Origin: Candidatus Nealsoniibacteriota bacterium
Lineage (GTDB): Bacteria > Patescibacteriota > Minisyncoccia > Minisyncoccales > PWPS01
NCBI GenBank assembly: GCA_003551435.1
Contig: PUMQ01000011.1
Location: forward strand, 1-36,885
Length of the DNA: 36,885 nucleotides
Reading direction: 5' to 3'
Position numbers and translations under genes: made by a program. This document shows, in pieces, positions 9,526-18,550 of the stretch. The first letter of the stretch is position 1. Each line of letters begins with the position of its first letter. The notes beneath the pieces are model-generated. The model was not told the origin of the DNA, searched no databases, and saw only the letters and a program-made list of their open reading frames with translations.

Positions 9526-10566
9526 ATGGAAACTAAAAAAATATTGTGGATTTCACATTCTGCAATCTCTTCATTTAAAAGGTGTCCCCATCTTTACTAC
9601 TTGGAATATGTATACCACAATCCCCGGACGGGAAACAGAATACAAGTAATAAACCCTTATCTTGCTCTGGGATCTGCAGTTCACGAAACAATTGAGGAGC
9701 TCTTGGATGTACCGATAAAAAAAAGGGTGCAAGCATCTCTTAAAGACCGGTTTTATGAGGTTTTTGAAAAATACAGGGGGTTTGAAGGAGGATTTATATC
9801 CCCTAAAAAAGAAAAAAGATTCCTAGAAAAAGGAGTGGAAATGGTAACGCGGGTGGAAAAGTCATCGCTTCTACGAAACCCCTCAGTAGGCACGGGAACA
9901 AAGCTTCCAACGGTCAATCTTCTCGGGGAAAGCGTGAAGCTGGTAGGAAGCCTTGATTGGGTAGAGGCCTTGCCAAAAGGCGGTTACCATATTATTGATT
10001 TCAAAACGGGGAATAATAAAGAAAAAGGGGACTCGTTACAGCTGCCGATTTATACGGTTCTGGCAGAAAAAAATCTACAAGAAAAAGTAAAGAAAGTGAG
10101 TTACTGGTATCTTCAGTACGATAGTGAACCCGTTGAACAGAAAATAAGAAAAACCGATGAATACTTTCCGTTGCTCAAAGAGAAAGCAGAAGAGATACAA
10201 AAAGCGGTTGAAGAAAACAGCTTTCCGTGCCATTACGAAAAAAAGTGTTTCGGGTGCCGTGACTATGAAAAGGTTTTTCAAGGTGAGGCGGTAAAGGTAA
10301 AGGGGCGGGACAATAGAAACAAGGATGTTTTCTGTGTTTTTAAAAAAGAAGAGGTGATTGAAAAAGTGATGGAAGAGGATTTTCTTGATGAGAGAGAAAA
10401 AAAGATATTTGAACTGCGAATGAAAAAGCCGATGGAAAAGGTAAACAAAGAGTTGCGGCTGACAAGAAAAAAAAGTGAAGAAATCGTCACTTGCCTTAAA
10501 GAAAAACTTAAAAAAAATCTTCATAAAAAAGAGCTTAAAGTCGTTATTAACACTCTCCAGGAATGA
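9526..10566 (+). CDS. PD-(D/E)XK (RecB/Cas4-like) nuclease with a putative C-terminal HTH
   Basis: SHSAISSFKRCPHLYYLEYV, LGSAVHETIEELL, GSLDWVE...YHIIDFKTGN, Cys cluster CHYEKKCFGC; C-terminus DEREKKIFELRMKKPMEKVNKELRLTRKKSEEIVTCLKEKLKK resembles sigma region 4/HTH. Confidence 0.8.
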   Translation: METKKILWISHSAISSFKRCPHLYYLEYVYHNPRTGNRIQVINPYLALGSAVHETIEELLDVPIKKRVQASLKDRFYEVFEKYRGFEGGFISPKKEKRFLEKGVEMVTRVEKSSLLRNPSVGTGTKLPTVNLLGESVKLVGSLDWVEALPKGGYHIIDFKTGNNKEKGDSLQLPIYTVLAEKNLQEKVKKVSYWYLQYDSEPVEQKIRKTDEYFPLLKEKAEEIQKAVEENSFPCHYEKKCFGCRDYEKVFQGEAVKVKGRDNRNKDVFCVFKKEEVIEKVMEEDFLDEREKKIFELRMKKPMEKVNKELRLTRKKSEEIVTCLKEKLKKNLHKKELKVVINTLQE

Positions 10567-11168
10567 ATAAAACGGAACGCTTAAAAAAAATAAAAGAAGA
10601 AGTTGTGGCGCTGACAGAGTCTCCTCTTTACAAAGAGAGAGTGGAAAACAAGGCCTTTCCGGTTATTGGTGAAGGAAATCATAATGCGGACGTTATGTTT
10701 ATAGGAGAGGCACCCGGAGCCAGGGAGGCGGCTACCGGAAGGCCCTTTTGCGGAAGCGCGGGAAAAATTTTAACCGAAATGTTGGAAAAAATAGGAGTAA
10801 GGAGAGAAGATGTTTATATCACAAACATTCTTAAAGACAGGCCTCCTAAAAACAGGGACCCTCTTCCCGAAGAGATTAAGATTTATACACCTTTTTTAGA
10901 AAGACAAATAGAGGTTATTTGTCCGCGGATTATTGTCTGTTTGGGGCGTTTTGCCTCCGAATATATTTTAGAAAAGTTTAACCTTAAAGAAGAGATAAAA
11001 CCCATTAGCGTTATTCATGGCAATATTTTAAAGGGAGAAGCAAATTACGGGCAGATAAAAATTATTCCCCTGATGCATCCTGCGGTAGCTGTTTACAATC
11101 AAAGTAAGAAAAAGGTTCTGCTTGAAGGATTTCTTTCACTTAAAAAAGCAATGAGCGAGAAAAAATAG
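10563..11168 (+). CDS. Uracil-DNA glycosylase, family 4-like, lacking the canonical Fe-S cysteines
   Basis: GEGNHNADVMFIGEAPGAREAATGRPFCGSAGKILTEML, VYITNILKDRPPKNRDPLPEE, IIVCLGRFA, LMHPAVAVYN. Confidence 0.85.
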   Translation: MNKTERLKKIKEEVVALTESPLYKERVENKAFPVIGEGNHNADVMFIGEAPGAREAATGRPFCGSAGKILTEMLEKIGVRREDVYITNILKDRPPKNRDPLPEEIKIYTPFLERQIEVICPRIIVCLGRFASEYILEKFNLKEEIKPISVIHGNILKGEANYGQIKIIPLMHPAVAVYNQSKKKVLLEGFLSLKKAMSEKK

Positions 11169-11173
11169 AAATT

Positions 11174-11818
11174 ATGATTATTGCCGTGTACAAGAAAAAG
11201 GGGCCTACATCCAGAGACTTGTTAAATGAAATAAAAAGAGTAACCAAAGAAAAGAAAGTAGGGCATGCAGGAACATTGGACCCGCTTGCCGAGGGGGGTT
11301 TGGTTGTCGGAATAGGAAGGGAAAGCACAAAAGAGCTTTTTAGCGGAAAATTTCAAGAGAAGGAGTATCTGGCGGTAATTAAGCTCGGAGAAAAAAGCTC
11401 CACCGACGATATGGAAGGGGATAAGGAAAAAGTATTCATTGAAAAACCTCCTTTTTTGTATGAGGTGGAAAAAGTACTGGCCAGTTTCAAGGGAACCATC
11501 ATGCAAGCTCCTCCCGTATTTTCCGCGGTAAAAATAAAAGGAAAAGAAGCTTACAAGTGGGCCAGAGAAGGAACACCCAGAAATCCGAAAAAAAGGAAGG
11601 TTTTTATAAAAAGCACCCGTCTTTTAAAGTACAAATATCCTTACTTAAAAATAAAAATTACTACGGGTAAAGGAGTTTACATCCGCTCTCTTGCCCGGGA
11701 TATTGGCAGGGCACTTGGTACGGGCGGATATCTGCACTCTCTCTTGCGCCTTAGAGTAGGGAAGTTCACTGTAAGTGATTGTGTCCCAGTAGAGTCTTTG
11801 CCGGACCGATTGAATTAA
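11174..11818 (+). CDS. truB: tRNA pseudouridine(55) synthase TruB
   Basis: VYKKKGPTSRDLLNEIKR...KKVGHAGTLDPLAEGGLVVGIGRESTK; GKGVYIRSLARDIGRALGTGGYLHSLLRLRVG. Confidence 0.93.
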   Translation: MIIAVYKKKGPTSRDLLNEIKRVTKEKKVGHAGTLDPLAEGGLVVGIGRESTKELFSGKFQEKEYLAVIKLGEKSSTDDMEGDKEKVFIEKPPFLYEVEKVLASFKGTIMQAPPVFSAVKIKGKEAYKWAREGTPRNPKKRKVFIKSTRLLKYKYPYLKIKITTGKGVYIRSLARDIGRALGTGGYLHSLLRLRVGKFTVSDCVPVESLPDRLN

Positions 11819-11868
11819 AATTATTTTACTGCTAGAATGGTCAAAATACTAAACATAATTTAAAAAAT

Positions 11869-12933
11869 ATGGATTTAATTCTAACAGGACCCTTGTGGGC
11901 AACTGAGTTTTTCGGAAATACATTGCGACAGTACGTTCTTTTTGTGGCTGTGATTGCTGTTCTTTCTTTTATTATTTTTCTTACAAAATACTTTCTTTTT
12001 CGGAAACTATCCAAAAGAATAAAGGAGCAAAAAATATTCAAGCTTTTCTTGGAAGTTATCGACAAAATACGCTCTCCCTTTTATATTTTTGTTTCTTTTT
12101 ACATAGCGCTTTCGGTTCTTCAGATTCCCGAGCTTCTTTTGAAGGTCTTTAAGCTTATTCTTATCTTCTGGGTAACCTACAGGGCGGTGCTTGTCGGCTA
12201 TCAGTTTATAGATTTCTTCTTTGAAACCTACGCCAAGAAGCAAGAAGGGAAGGCAAGCAAGGCGATGATTCGCGCTTTGGGAAATATCGCCAAAGGATTT
12301 CTCTGGGTGGTTGCTTTTTTTATTATTTTATCCATTTTCGGAGTGAACATTACCGCTCTTGTTGCCGGAATGGGAATAGGAGGTATTGCCGTTGCTTTTG
12401 CTTTGCAAAATATTCTGGCGGATCTTTTCAGCTCTTTTTCCATTTACTTTGATAAGCCGTTTGTGGAAGGAGACTTTATCGTAGTGGGAGATAACTGGGG
12501 AACGGTAGAAAAAATAGGAATAAAAAGTACCAGAATAAGGGCGCTTCGCGGAGAGGAGATTGTTTTCTCCAACAAGGAATTAACCTCTGCAAAGGTGCAC
12601 AACTTCCGAAAAATGGAGCGCCGAAGAGGGGAAATTAAAATAGGCATTGTTTACGAAACTCCAACCGAAAAAATGGAGAAGATTCCATCGATTATTAAAA
12701 GAATAATGGAAAAAGAAGAGCTGGTTGAGCTTGACAGGGTGCATTTCAGTGCTTTTAACGATTTTTCCCTAGACTACGTCGCTGTATATTTTGTTAATTC
12801 TTCGGATTATAAAATGTTTTTGGATATAACAGAAAGAATACTCCTTGACATAAAGCGTGAATTCCAGAAGGAAGGAATCGAGTTTGCTTATCCGACCAAA
12901 ACAATACATCTCACACAAAGTGGTAAACAGTAA
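11869..12933 (+). CDS. MscS-family mechanosensitive ion channel
   Basis: VAGMGIGGIAVAFALQNILADLFSSFSIYFDKPFVEGDFIVVGDNWGTVEKIGIKSTRIRALRGEEIVFSNKEL. Confidence 0.9.
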   Translation: MDLILTGPLWATEFFGNTLRQYVLFVAVIAVLSFIIFLTKYFLFRKLSKRIKEQKIFKLFLEVIDKIRSPFYIFVSFYIALSVLQIPELLLKVFKLILIFWVTYRAVLVGYQFIDFFFETYAKKQEGKASKAMIRALGNIAKGFLWVVAFFIILSIFGVNITALVAGMGIGGIAVAFALQNILADLFSSFSIYFDKPFVEGDFIVVGDNWGTVEKIGIKSTRIRALRGEEIVFSNKELTSAKVHNFRKMERRRGEIKIGIVYETPTEKMEKIPSIIKRIMEKEELVELDRVHFSAFNDFSLDYVAVYFVNSSDYKMFLDITERILLDIKREFQKEGIEFAYPTKTIHLTQSGKQ

Positions 12934-12938
12934 AAAGA

Positions 12939-14651
12939 TTGCCAATGGAGGAACTTCTCCCGGAAATTTTTGAAGGCATTGAGTTAACCGCACAAGCCGA
13001 GCTCGCGGTAGTGCTTGTTTTAGCCTCTATCCTGGGCATTGTTTTTCGTATTTTAAAGCAGCCTCTTATTCTTGCTTTTCTTGCCACCGGAATAATAATC
13101 GGCGCTTTTGGGCTTTTGAATCTTAAGGAAGGAGAGGTTATTGAAACATTCTCTTCTCTTGGGATAATGTTTCTTCTTTTCCTTGTAGGAATGGAAATGA
13201 ACTACGACGCTATCAAAAAAACGGGCGTCCTTGCTTTGTCAATCGGGTTGGGACAAGTTATTTTTACTGCTCTTGGAGGTTTCTTCATCGGATATTTCCT
13301 TTTCGGTTTCGGGTTTTTGCCAGCTCTTTATATAGCTATCGCCTTAACTTTTTCAAGTACGGTTATTATCGTAAAATTGCTTTCTGATAAAGGCAGTTTG
13401 ACAAGTTTGCACGGCCGAGCGGCTATCGGGCTTTTGCTTATTCAAGACCTGGTGGTTATTCTTATTCTAATTGTTCTAAATGCGATTGAAATAGGAGAGG
13501 GGGTGGGTGCTTTTTCTCTTGTAAGAACGGTATTTGCCGGAATAGGCCTTTTTGGATTGATGCTGCTCTTGGGAAGAAGCGCTTTTCCTTACCTTTTCCG
13601 AAAAATAGCACACTCCCAAGAACTTCTTTTCCTGGTTAGCTTAGCCTGGCTTTTGGCATTTGCCATTATTGTAAAGCAGTTTGGTTTCTCGGTTGAAATA
13701 GCCGGCTTTTTAGGCGGAGTGGCCCTGGCAAATTCTGCTGAAAAACACCATGTAGCAAATAAGATAAGGCCGCTTCGGGACTTTTTTGTTTTGATTTTTT
13801 TCGTCTTCTTGGGATCGCTGATGATTGTTTCCGGGCTTGAGGGATTAGCTCTGCCAATTGTTGTTTTCTCGTTGTTTGTCCTTATTGGAAACCCCCTTAT
13901 TGTTATGGTTATTATGGGGCTTATGCGCTACAAAAAACGTACCGGGTTTTTAACGGGAGTAACCGTAGCCCAGATTTCCGAGTTTAGTTTGATATTTGCC
14001 ACATTGGGGTTGGCGTTGGGACATATCGGTAACCAGACGTTTGCTCTCATTGTTTCCGTGGGAGTGGTTACTATCACTCTATCTACCTATTTAATTCTTC
14101 ATGCGGAAAAAATATTTCCCTACATCTCGGGGCTTCTTTCTGTTTTTGAAAGAAAAAACACCAAGGAAGAAGAGGGAGATTACGGGATATCAAAACCGAT
14201 TATTCTTATCGGCGCTAACAGAATAGGAAGAGGAATCATGAACTATATCGATAAAAAAAGCCTGCTGGTCATAGACTTTGACCCGGTAGTAACCGATTAT
14301 TTGAAGAAAAAGAACATTGATCGAATTTTTGCGGACATAAAAGATCCGCATCTTTTCGAAGAACTGAATTTAGAAAATACAAAGCTGGTGGTATCTACCA
14401 GTCCTCAGCTTGATGACAACCTTATGCTTGTTCAAAGAATAAAAGATATTGACAAAGACGTTAAAGTGGTAACTCGCGCAGAGAGCGAGGAGGAGGCGGT
14501 TGTCCTTTACGAAAAGGGAGTTGATTATGTCCTTCTTCCTCATTTTCTTTCCGGGAAATACCTGGGAAGTATTATTGATAAAAGCTTACAATTAAAAAAT
14601 TTGGAAAAAATTCGCAAGCAGGAGCTTAAATTTCTTAAAAACAACGCATGA
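12939..14651 (+). CDS. Kef/CPA2-type cation:proton antiporter with C-terminal RCK/TrkA-N domain
   Basis: Multi-TM; QPLILAFLATGIIIGAFGL, LTFSSTVIIVKLLSDKG, C-terminal KPIILIGANRIGRGIMNYIDKKSLLVIDFDP. Confidence 0.9.
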   Translation: MPMEELLPEIFEGIELTAQAELAVVLVLASILGIVFRILKQPLILAFLATGIIIGAFGLLNLKEGEVIETFSSLGIMFLLFLVGMEMNYDAIKKTGVLALSIGLGQVIFTALGGFFIGYFLFGFGFLPALYIAIALTFSSTVIIVKLLSDKGSLTSLHGRAAIGLLLIQDLVVILILIVLNAIEIGEGVGAFSLVRTVFAGIGLFGLMLLLGRSAFPYLFRKIAHSQELLFLVSLAWLLAFAIIVKQFGFSVEIAGFLGGVALANSAEKHHVANKIRPLRDFFVLIFFVFLGSLMIVSGLEGLALPIVVFSLFVLIGNPLIVMVIMGLMRYKKRTGFLTGVTVAQISEFSLIFATLGLALGHIGNQTFALIVSVGVVTITLSTYLILHAEKIFPYISGLLSVFERKNTKEEEGDYGISKPIILIGANRIGRGIMNYIDKKSLLVIDFDPVVTDYLKKKNIDRIFADIKDPHLFEELNLENTKLVVSTSPQLDDNLMLVQRIKDIDKDVKVVTRAESEEEAVVLYEKGVDYVLLPHFLSGKYLGSIIDKSLQLKNLEKIRKQELKFLKNNA

Positions 14652-15253
14652 AAGCATTAAAAGAAAAATGGGGAGCGGTTACTGAGAATATTGGGAAGTA
14701 TATTATTTTTTGTGCTTTGGTGTTCTTTGCTTTTTTTGTTTTGGGAATTTTTTTTGTTCACTTTTATCCCGAGCTTGCCAAAGAGTCATTTGAGGAATTA
14801 GGCGAAACTTTCTCTTTCCTTTTTGACCTTACCCCTCTACAGACGGGAGTGTTTATCTTTGCCAACAATTCCATAAAAGTTTTCCTTTTTATGTTTTTGG
14901 GATTGCTTTTCGCCCTGCCAACTGTTTTCTTTTTGGCGGTAAACGGATGGGTATTGGGATATGTTTCCGCGCTTGCTTATCCCGAGCTGGGGGTGTGGGG
15001 AGTATTTCATTCTCTCTTTTGGCACGGTACTTTTGAACTTGCGGCGCTTTTCTTGGGCTGTGCCTTGGGAGTACGGCTCGGAGTCTTGTTTTATAAAGAA
15101 GCAAAAAAAAGCAAGGATAAAAAGATATCTCCCTTTTCCTCTTTAGAACTTAAAAAAGCGCTTTCTTTGTCTGTAAATTTTTTCTTTTATTTTATTCTCC
15201 CTTTGATTTTTATTGCCGCGGTTATTGAAACTCTACTTATTTTCTTTCTATAA
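14648..15253 (+). CDS. SpoIIM (stage II sporulation protein M)-like membrane protein
   Basis: IFANNSIKVFLFMFLGLLFALPTVFFLAVNGWVLGYV...SLFWHGTFELAALFLGCALGVRLG. Confidence 0.75.
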   Translation: MKALKEKWGAVTENIGKYIIFCALVFFAFFVLGIFFVHFYPELAKESFEELGETFSFLFDLTPLQTGVFIFANNSIKVFLFMFLGLLFALPTVFFLAVNGWVLGYVSALAYPELGVWGVFHSLFWHGTFELAALFLGCALGVRLGVLFYKEAKKSKDKKISPFSSLELKKALSLSVNFFFYFILPLIFIAAVIETLLIFFL

Positions 15254-15879
15254 TGATTGTTTCAAAAAAAGAAGACGGCTCGATGGAAGTCCGTGAGAAT
15301 GTGGAAAGATTCCTAAAAAAAGAGGGAATTAATCCCGAGTCCCTTGTTTTGGGTGAACAGGTTCATGGAAAAAGGGTGAGAGTGGTAAACAAAAACGAGA
15401 CGGGAAAAGTTTTAAAAAATACTGACGGACTTATTACCTCCTCTCGCGAGATTGTTCTCGGGGTGCTAATTGCCGACTGTCTCCCCGTTTCTTTTGTATC
15501 GGAAAATATTTGTGGTATCCTGCATGTAGGATGGAAAGGATTACAAAAAGGAATTATTAAGGAAGCTCTTTTAAAGGTGGAAGAGAAAGAAAGGGTGGAA
15601 AATCTTTTTTTTGAGATAGGCCCGGGAATAGAAATGTGCCACTTCCAAGTAAGAGAGGATTTTGCCGAAAATTTTGAGAAAGATTTTGTAGGAAAATTTC
15701 TTAAAAAAAAGGAAAACAAACTTTTTTTTGATTTAAAAAAAGCTACCAAAAAGAAGATAGAGGAGTGTGGCGGAAAAAAAATCAAAACATCCGATATCTG
15801 CACTTTTTGTAGTGAAAAATATTTTTCCTACAGAAAAGGCAATATTACAGAGAGAATGATTGCATTAATAAAATTATAA
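15253..15879 (+). CDS. pgeF: PgeF/YfiH-family (laccase domain) purine nucleoside phosphorylase-like protein
   Basis: LGEQVHGKRV, TDGLITSSREIVLGVLIADCLPV, GILHVGWKGLQKGII, ICTFCSEKYFSYRKGN. Confidence 0.85.
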   Translation: MIVSKKEDGSMEVRENVERFLKKEGINPESLVLGEQVHGKRVRVVNKNETGKVLKNTDGLITSSREIVLGVLIADCLPVSFVSENICGILHVGWKGLQKGIIKEALLKVEEKERVENLFFEIGPGIEMCHFQVREDFAENFEKDFVGKFLKKKENKLFFDLKKATKKKIEECGGKKIKTSDICTFCSEKYFSYRKGNITERMIALIKL

Positions 15880-15891
15880 AATTTAAGAATT

Positions 15892-16770
15892 ATGAAAATT
15901 ACCAAAGCTGTCATTGCCGCAGCCGGATACGGCACAAGATTTCTCCCGGCAACAAAAAACCAACCCAAAGAAATGCTTCCCATTATTGACAAGCCCATTG
16001 TCCATTATTTGGTAGAAGAGGCCGTTAAATCCGGAATAAAAGAAATAGTTCTTGTGACGCGCTCCGGACAGACATCTCTAGAAGATTATTTTGATTCTCA
16101 CCGCGAATTGGAGAACGAGCTTGAAAAAAACGGTAAAACAAAACGCCTTCGGGAGATAAAAAAAATTCCCAAAATGGCCGATTTTATTTATGTTCGCCAA
16201 AAGAGCGATCTTCCCTACGGAAACGCAACTCCGCTTTTGGCGGCTTCTTCGGTTATTGATTCGCGAGAGCCCTTTGTCTATATGTTCGGAGATGATTTGA
16301 CCGTTTCCGATATTCCGGTGACAAAGCAACTCATTGATGTTTATAAAAAACACAATCCGGTGGCGGTTATGGGAGTTCAGGAGGTTCCCAAAAAAGAGGT
16401 ACACAAGTACGGAACTGTGAGGTATAAAAAAAACGCGGAGTATAAGCATGAAATAGAAGAGGCATGTGAAAAGTTTCCAGCAGAAAAAGCACCTTCCAGA
16501 ATGGCCGCTTTCGGAAGGTTCGTTTTCTCTTACGAAGTGGTAAAAAGGGCTCAAAAGAGCCCCTTGGGAAAAGATAATGAGCTGTGGGTAATAGATATTC
16601 TAAATTCGCTTGCTAAAGAAAACAAAAAAATTATCGCTCAACCTATTAAGGGAGAGTGGTGTACAACAGGAGATCCGCTCAGCTACCTTAAGACCTCTTT
16701 TAAGTTCGCTCTCTGTAAAGAAGATATCGGAAGGGAGCTGAAAAAATATCTTAAAGACCACTTAAAATAG
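15892..16770 (+). CDS. galU: UTP--glucose-1-phosphate uridylyltransferase
   Basis: KAVIAAAGYGTRFLPATKNQPKEMLPIIDKPIVHYLVEEAVKSGIKEIVLVT; MFGDDLTV. Confidence 0.92.
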   Translation: MKITKAVIAAAGYGTRFLPATKNQPKEMLPIIDKPIVHYLVEEAVKSGIKEIVLVTRSGQTSLEDYFDSHRELENELEKNGKTKRLREIKKIPKMADFIYVRQKSDLPYGNATPLLAASSVIDSREPFVYMFGDDLTVSDIPVTKQLIDVYKKHNPVAVMGVQEVPKKEVHKYGTVRYKKNAEYKHEIEEACEKFPAEKAPSRMAAFGRFVFSYEVVKRAQKSPLGKDNELWVIDILNSLAKENKKIIAQPIKGEWCTTGDPLSYLKTSFKFALCKEDIGRELKKYLKDHLK

Positions 16771-16776
16771 CAGTTG

Positions 16777-17703
16777 CTACTCAAGAACCAACCCCATAGA
16801 TTCCATATTGCCCTGCAGGAAGTCTTTCGAAGAAGTTGATTTTTTCCCCTCTATTTGCAGTTTCTTGATTAAAAGAAAATCCTTTCCCGTTTGTACGGCA
16901 ATGGTGTGATTGGTTCCCAAATATACCTTTCCGGGAACCCCAAAGGGGCCGTTTTCCGTCTGCTGCTGAATATCCGCTTCAAGAACTTTAAAAATTTTGC
17001 TTCCCATTTTACTGTACGTGCCCGGCCAAGGGTTAAGTGCCCTAACTTTTCTTTCAATAACTTCTGCCGGCTCGTTCCAATCTATTTTCCCATCCTCTTT
17101 TTTAAAAGATTTTGTGTAAGTCGCTTTTGCGTGGTTTTGCTGAACTTTTTTCTCGTTTCCTTTAAGAAGAGAGGGGATCGTCTTTAAAAGAAGATTTCCT
17201 CCTTTTTTAGCAAGCAGTTCTTCGGCTTCCGGGTAGGTTATCTTTGAATGGAAAGGAACCTCTTCTTTGGCGATAATGGGTCCCGAATCAATCTCTTTTT
17301 CCATTTCCATAAGCGTAACGCCGCTTTTTTCCACTCCTTCCATAATAGCGGTTTGAATTGGAGTAGACCCTCTGTATTTGGGCAAAAGAGAAGGGTGGAT
17401 GTTTACGAACTTTGCAAGGGGAAGTGTTTTTGCCGGAATTTTAAGCCCGAACCCGGCTACAATAACAAGAGACGGACTTTTTTCTCGGATAAGATGGTCA
17501 AAAGTGTCTCCGCTTTCCGTTTCGCTTATTTTAAGCCCGCCTTCTCTGGCAACGTTTTTTATAAAAAGAGGTTGATATTTTTGCCCCCTTCCTGTTTTTT
17601 TATCCGGAGCCGTAATTAGCATTTCCGGCTTTGTTTTTTCTTTTAGGATTTTTTTTAGGATAACTGTTCCGAAAGAGGAACTGCTCGCAAATACTATATT
17701 CAT
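16777..17703 (-). CDS. fmt: Methionyl-tRNA formyltransferase
   Basis: VNIHPSLLPKYRGSTPIQTAIMEGVEKSGVTLMEMEKEIDSGPIIAKEEV; RALNPWPGTYS. Confidence 0.92.
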   Translation of the reverse strand: MNIVFASSSSFGTVILKKILKEKTKPEMLITAPDKKTGRGQKYQPLFIKNVAREGGLKISETESGDTFDHLIREKSPSLVIVAGFGLKIPAKTLPLAKFVNIHPSLLPKYRGSTPIQTAIMEGVEKSGVTLMEMEKEIDSGPIIAKEEVPFHSKITYPEAEELLAKKGGNLLLKTIPSLLKGNEKKVQQNHAKATYTKSFKKEDGKIDWNEPAEVIERKVRALNPWPGTYSKMGSKIFKVLEADIQQQTENGPFGVPGKVYLGTNHTIAVQTGKDFLLIKKLQIEGKKSTSSKDFLQGNMESMGLVLE

Positions 17704-17801
17704 ATGACTTATAACTTATGACTTATGACCTATGACTTATGACTTATAACTTATGACCTATGACTTATAACTTATAACTTATGACCTATGACTTATGACT
17801 T
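17704..17801. repeat. 14-unit heptanucleotide tandem repeat (ATGACTT/ATAACTT/ATGACCT)
   Basis: Direct reading: 14 x 7 bp with no indels, variant order A B A C A A B C A B B C A A (A=ATGACTT, B=ATAACTT, C=ATGACCT), giving a 28-bp higher-order period; abuts the fmt start codon. Confidence 0.97.
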
Positions 17802-17831
17802 CCTTGTTATTTGTCATTAGTCATTGGTCAT
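17781..17831. repeat. Imperfect 19-bp inverted repeat linking the heptad array to the stop-codon region of the upstream gene
   Basis: ATGACCTATGACTTATGAC (17781-17799) vs GTCATTAGTCATTGGTCAT (17813-17831); the reverse complement of the latter, ATGACCAATGACTAATGAC, matches 17/19. Confidence 0.85.
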
Positions 17832-18546
17832 TTTTCCACTCGATTTCTTCTTCTTTTCCGGCAAACTCCAGCCAATCGCCGTGGCGATTTATGACAAACC
17901 ACTTTTTTTTAGACTCCGACCAAACCATGGGATCTCCATGAAAGTATGGTTTTTTTACTTTCTTCTTTGGTTTTAATCTGTTTATTTCCGGCCATTTTTT
18001 AAAAACCGTTTCAATAGCGTAATCAAGATTTCTTGAGTTGGCCCAAAGGGCGACTTTACTGATAGCCGCTTTGGCCTTCTCAACCGATCCTGCAAGTTCA
18101 AGAAGATCTTTTGCCGGTCTTGTGTACCGGGAATAGATAATTTTTCTCTTTCTTGCGTTTTCTTTTATCCCTTTAAGCGAGTAACCTTTGGTTTTAAAGT
18201 AGTGATTTACAACCGATTGGATATCGCTTTCTTTTTCTCGGGTAACCGCCCGAGTTGTTTTTTCTCCATTTTCCGAATACTTTAGCAGATCTTCAATCGA
18301 TTTCAAGTACAAAGAGACGGTTGTTTCTTTTAATCCTTTAGAAAAAAGATTTCTTTTAAATTTTAGAAGGTGTTTTTTTTCAAACTCACTCGGGCGGATA
18401 TCTTTCAGGCCTTCTTTTTCAAGCCAGGCCGTAAAAGCTTCAAGATTTTGCCTCTTTTTTTTTATAGTAGAAGGCGCCTTTCTCTCTCTTTTTAATTTTT
18501 CCAGGAAGGGAGAAATATGGTCTTTTATTTTCTTTTCTTTTTTCAT
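17821..18546 (-). CDS. Protein with N-terminal SAM-like/core-binding tyrosine-recombinase domain but no catalytic domain; C-terminus unknown
   Basis: ISPFLEKLKRERKAPSTIKKKRQNLEAFTAWLEKEGLKDIRPSEFEKKHLLKFKRNL...TTVSLYLKSIEDLLKY resembles Xer N-domains; no R-HxxR-Y catalytic motifs; C-terminal YFHGDPMVWSESKKKWFVINRHGDWLEFAGKEEEIEWK. Confidence 0.7.
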   Translation of the reverse strand: MKKEKKIKDHISPFLEKLKRERKAPSTIKKKRQNLEAFTAWLEKEGLKDIRPSEFEKKHLLKFKRNLFSKGLKETTVSLYLKSIEDLLKYSENGEKTTRAVTREKESDIQSVVNHYFKTKGYSLKGIKENARKRKIIYSRYTRPAKDLLELAGSVEKAKAAISKVALWANSRNLDYAIETVFKKWPEINRLKPKKKVKKPYFHGDPMVWSESKKKWFVINRHGDWLEFAGKEEEIEWKNDQ

Positions 18547-18550
18547 TTTC

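Noticed and set aside
16078-16554. 158-aa minus-strand ORF within galU
   Set aside because: Antisense to a confidently assigned gene with no domain features.
17704-17801. CRISPR-like array
   Set aside because: The units are contiguous 7-mers with no spacers and no cas genes nearby; a tandem repeat, not CRISPR.
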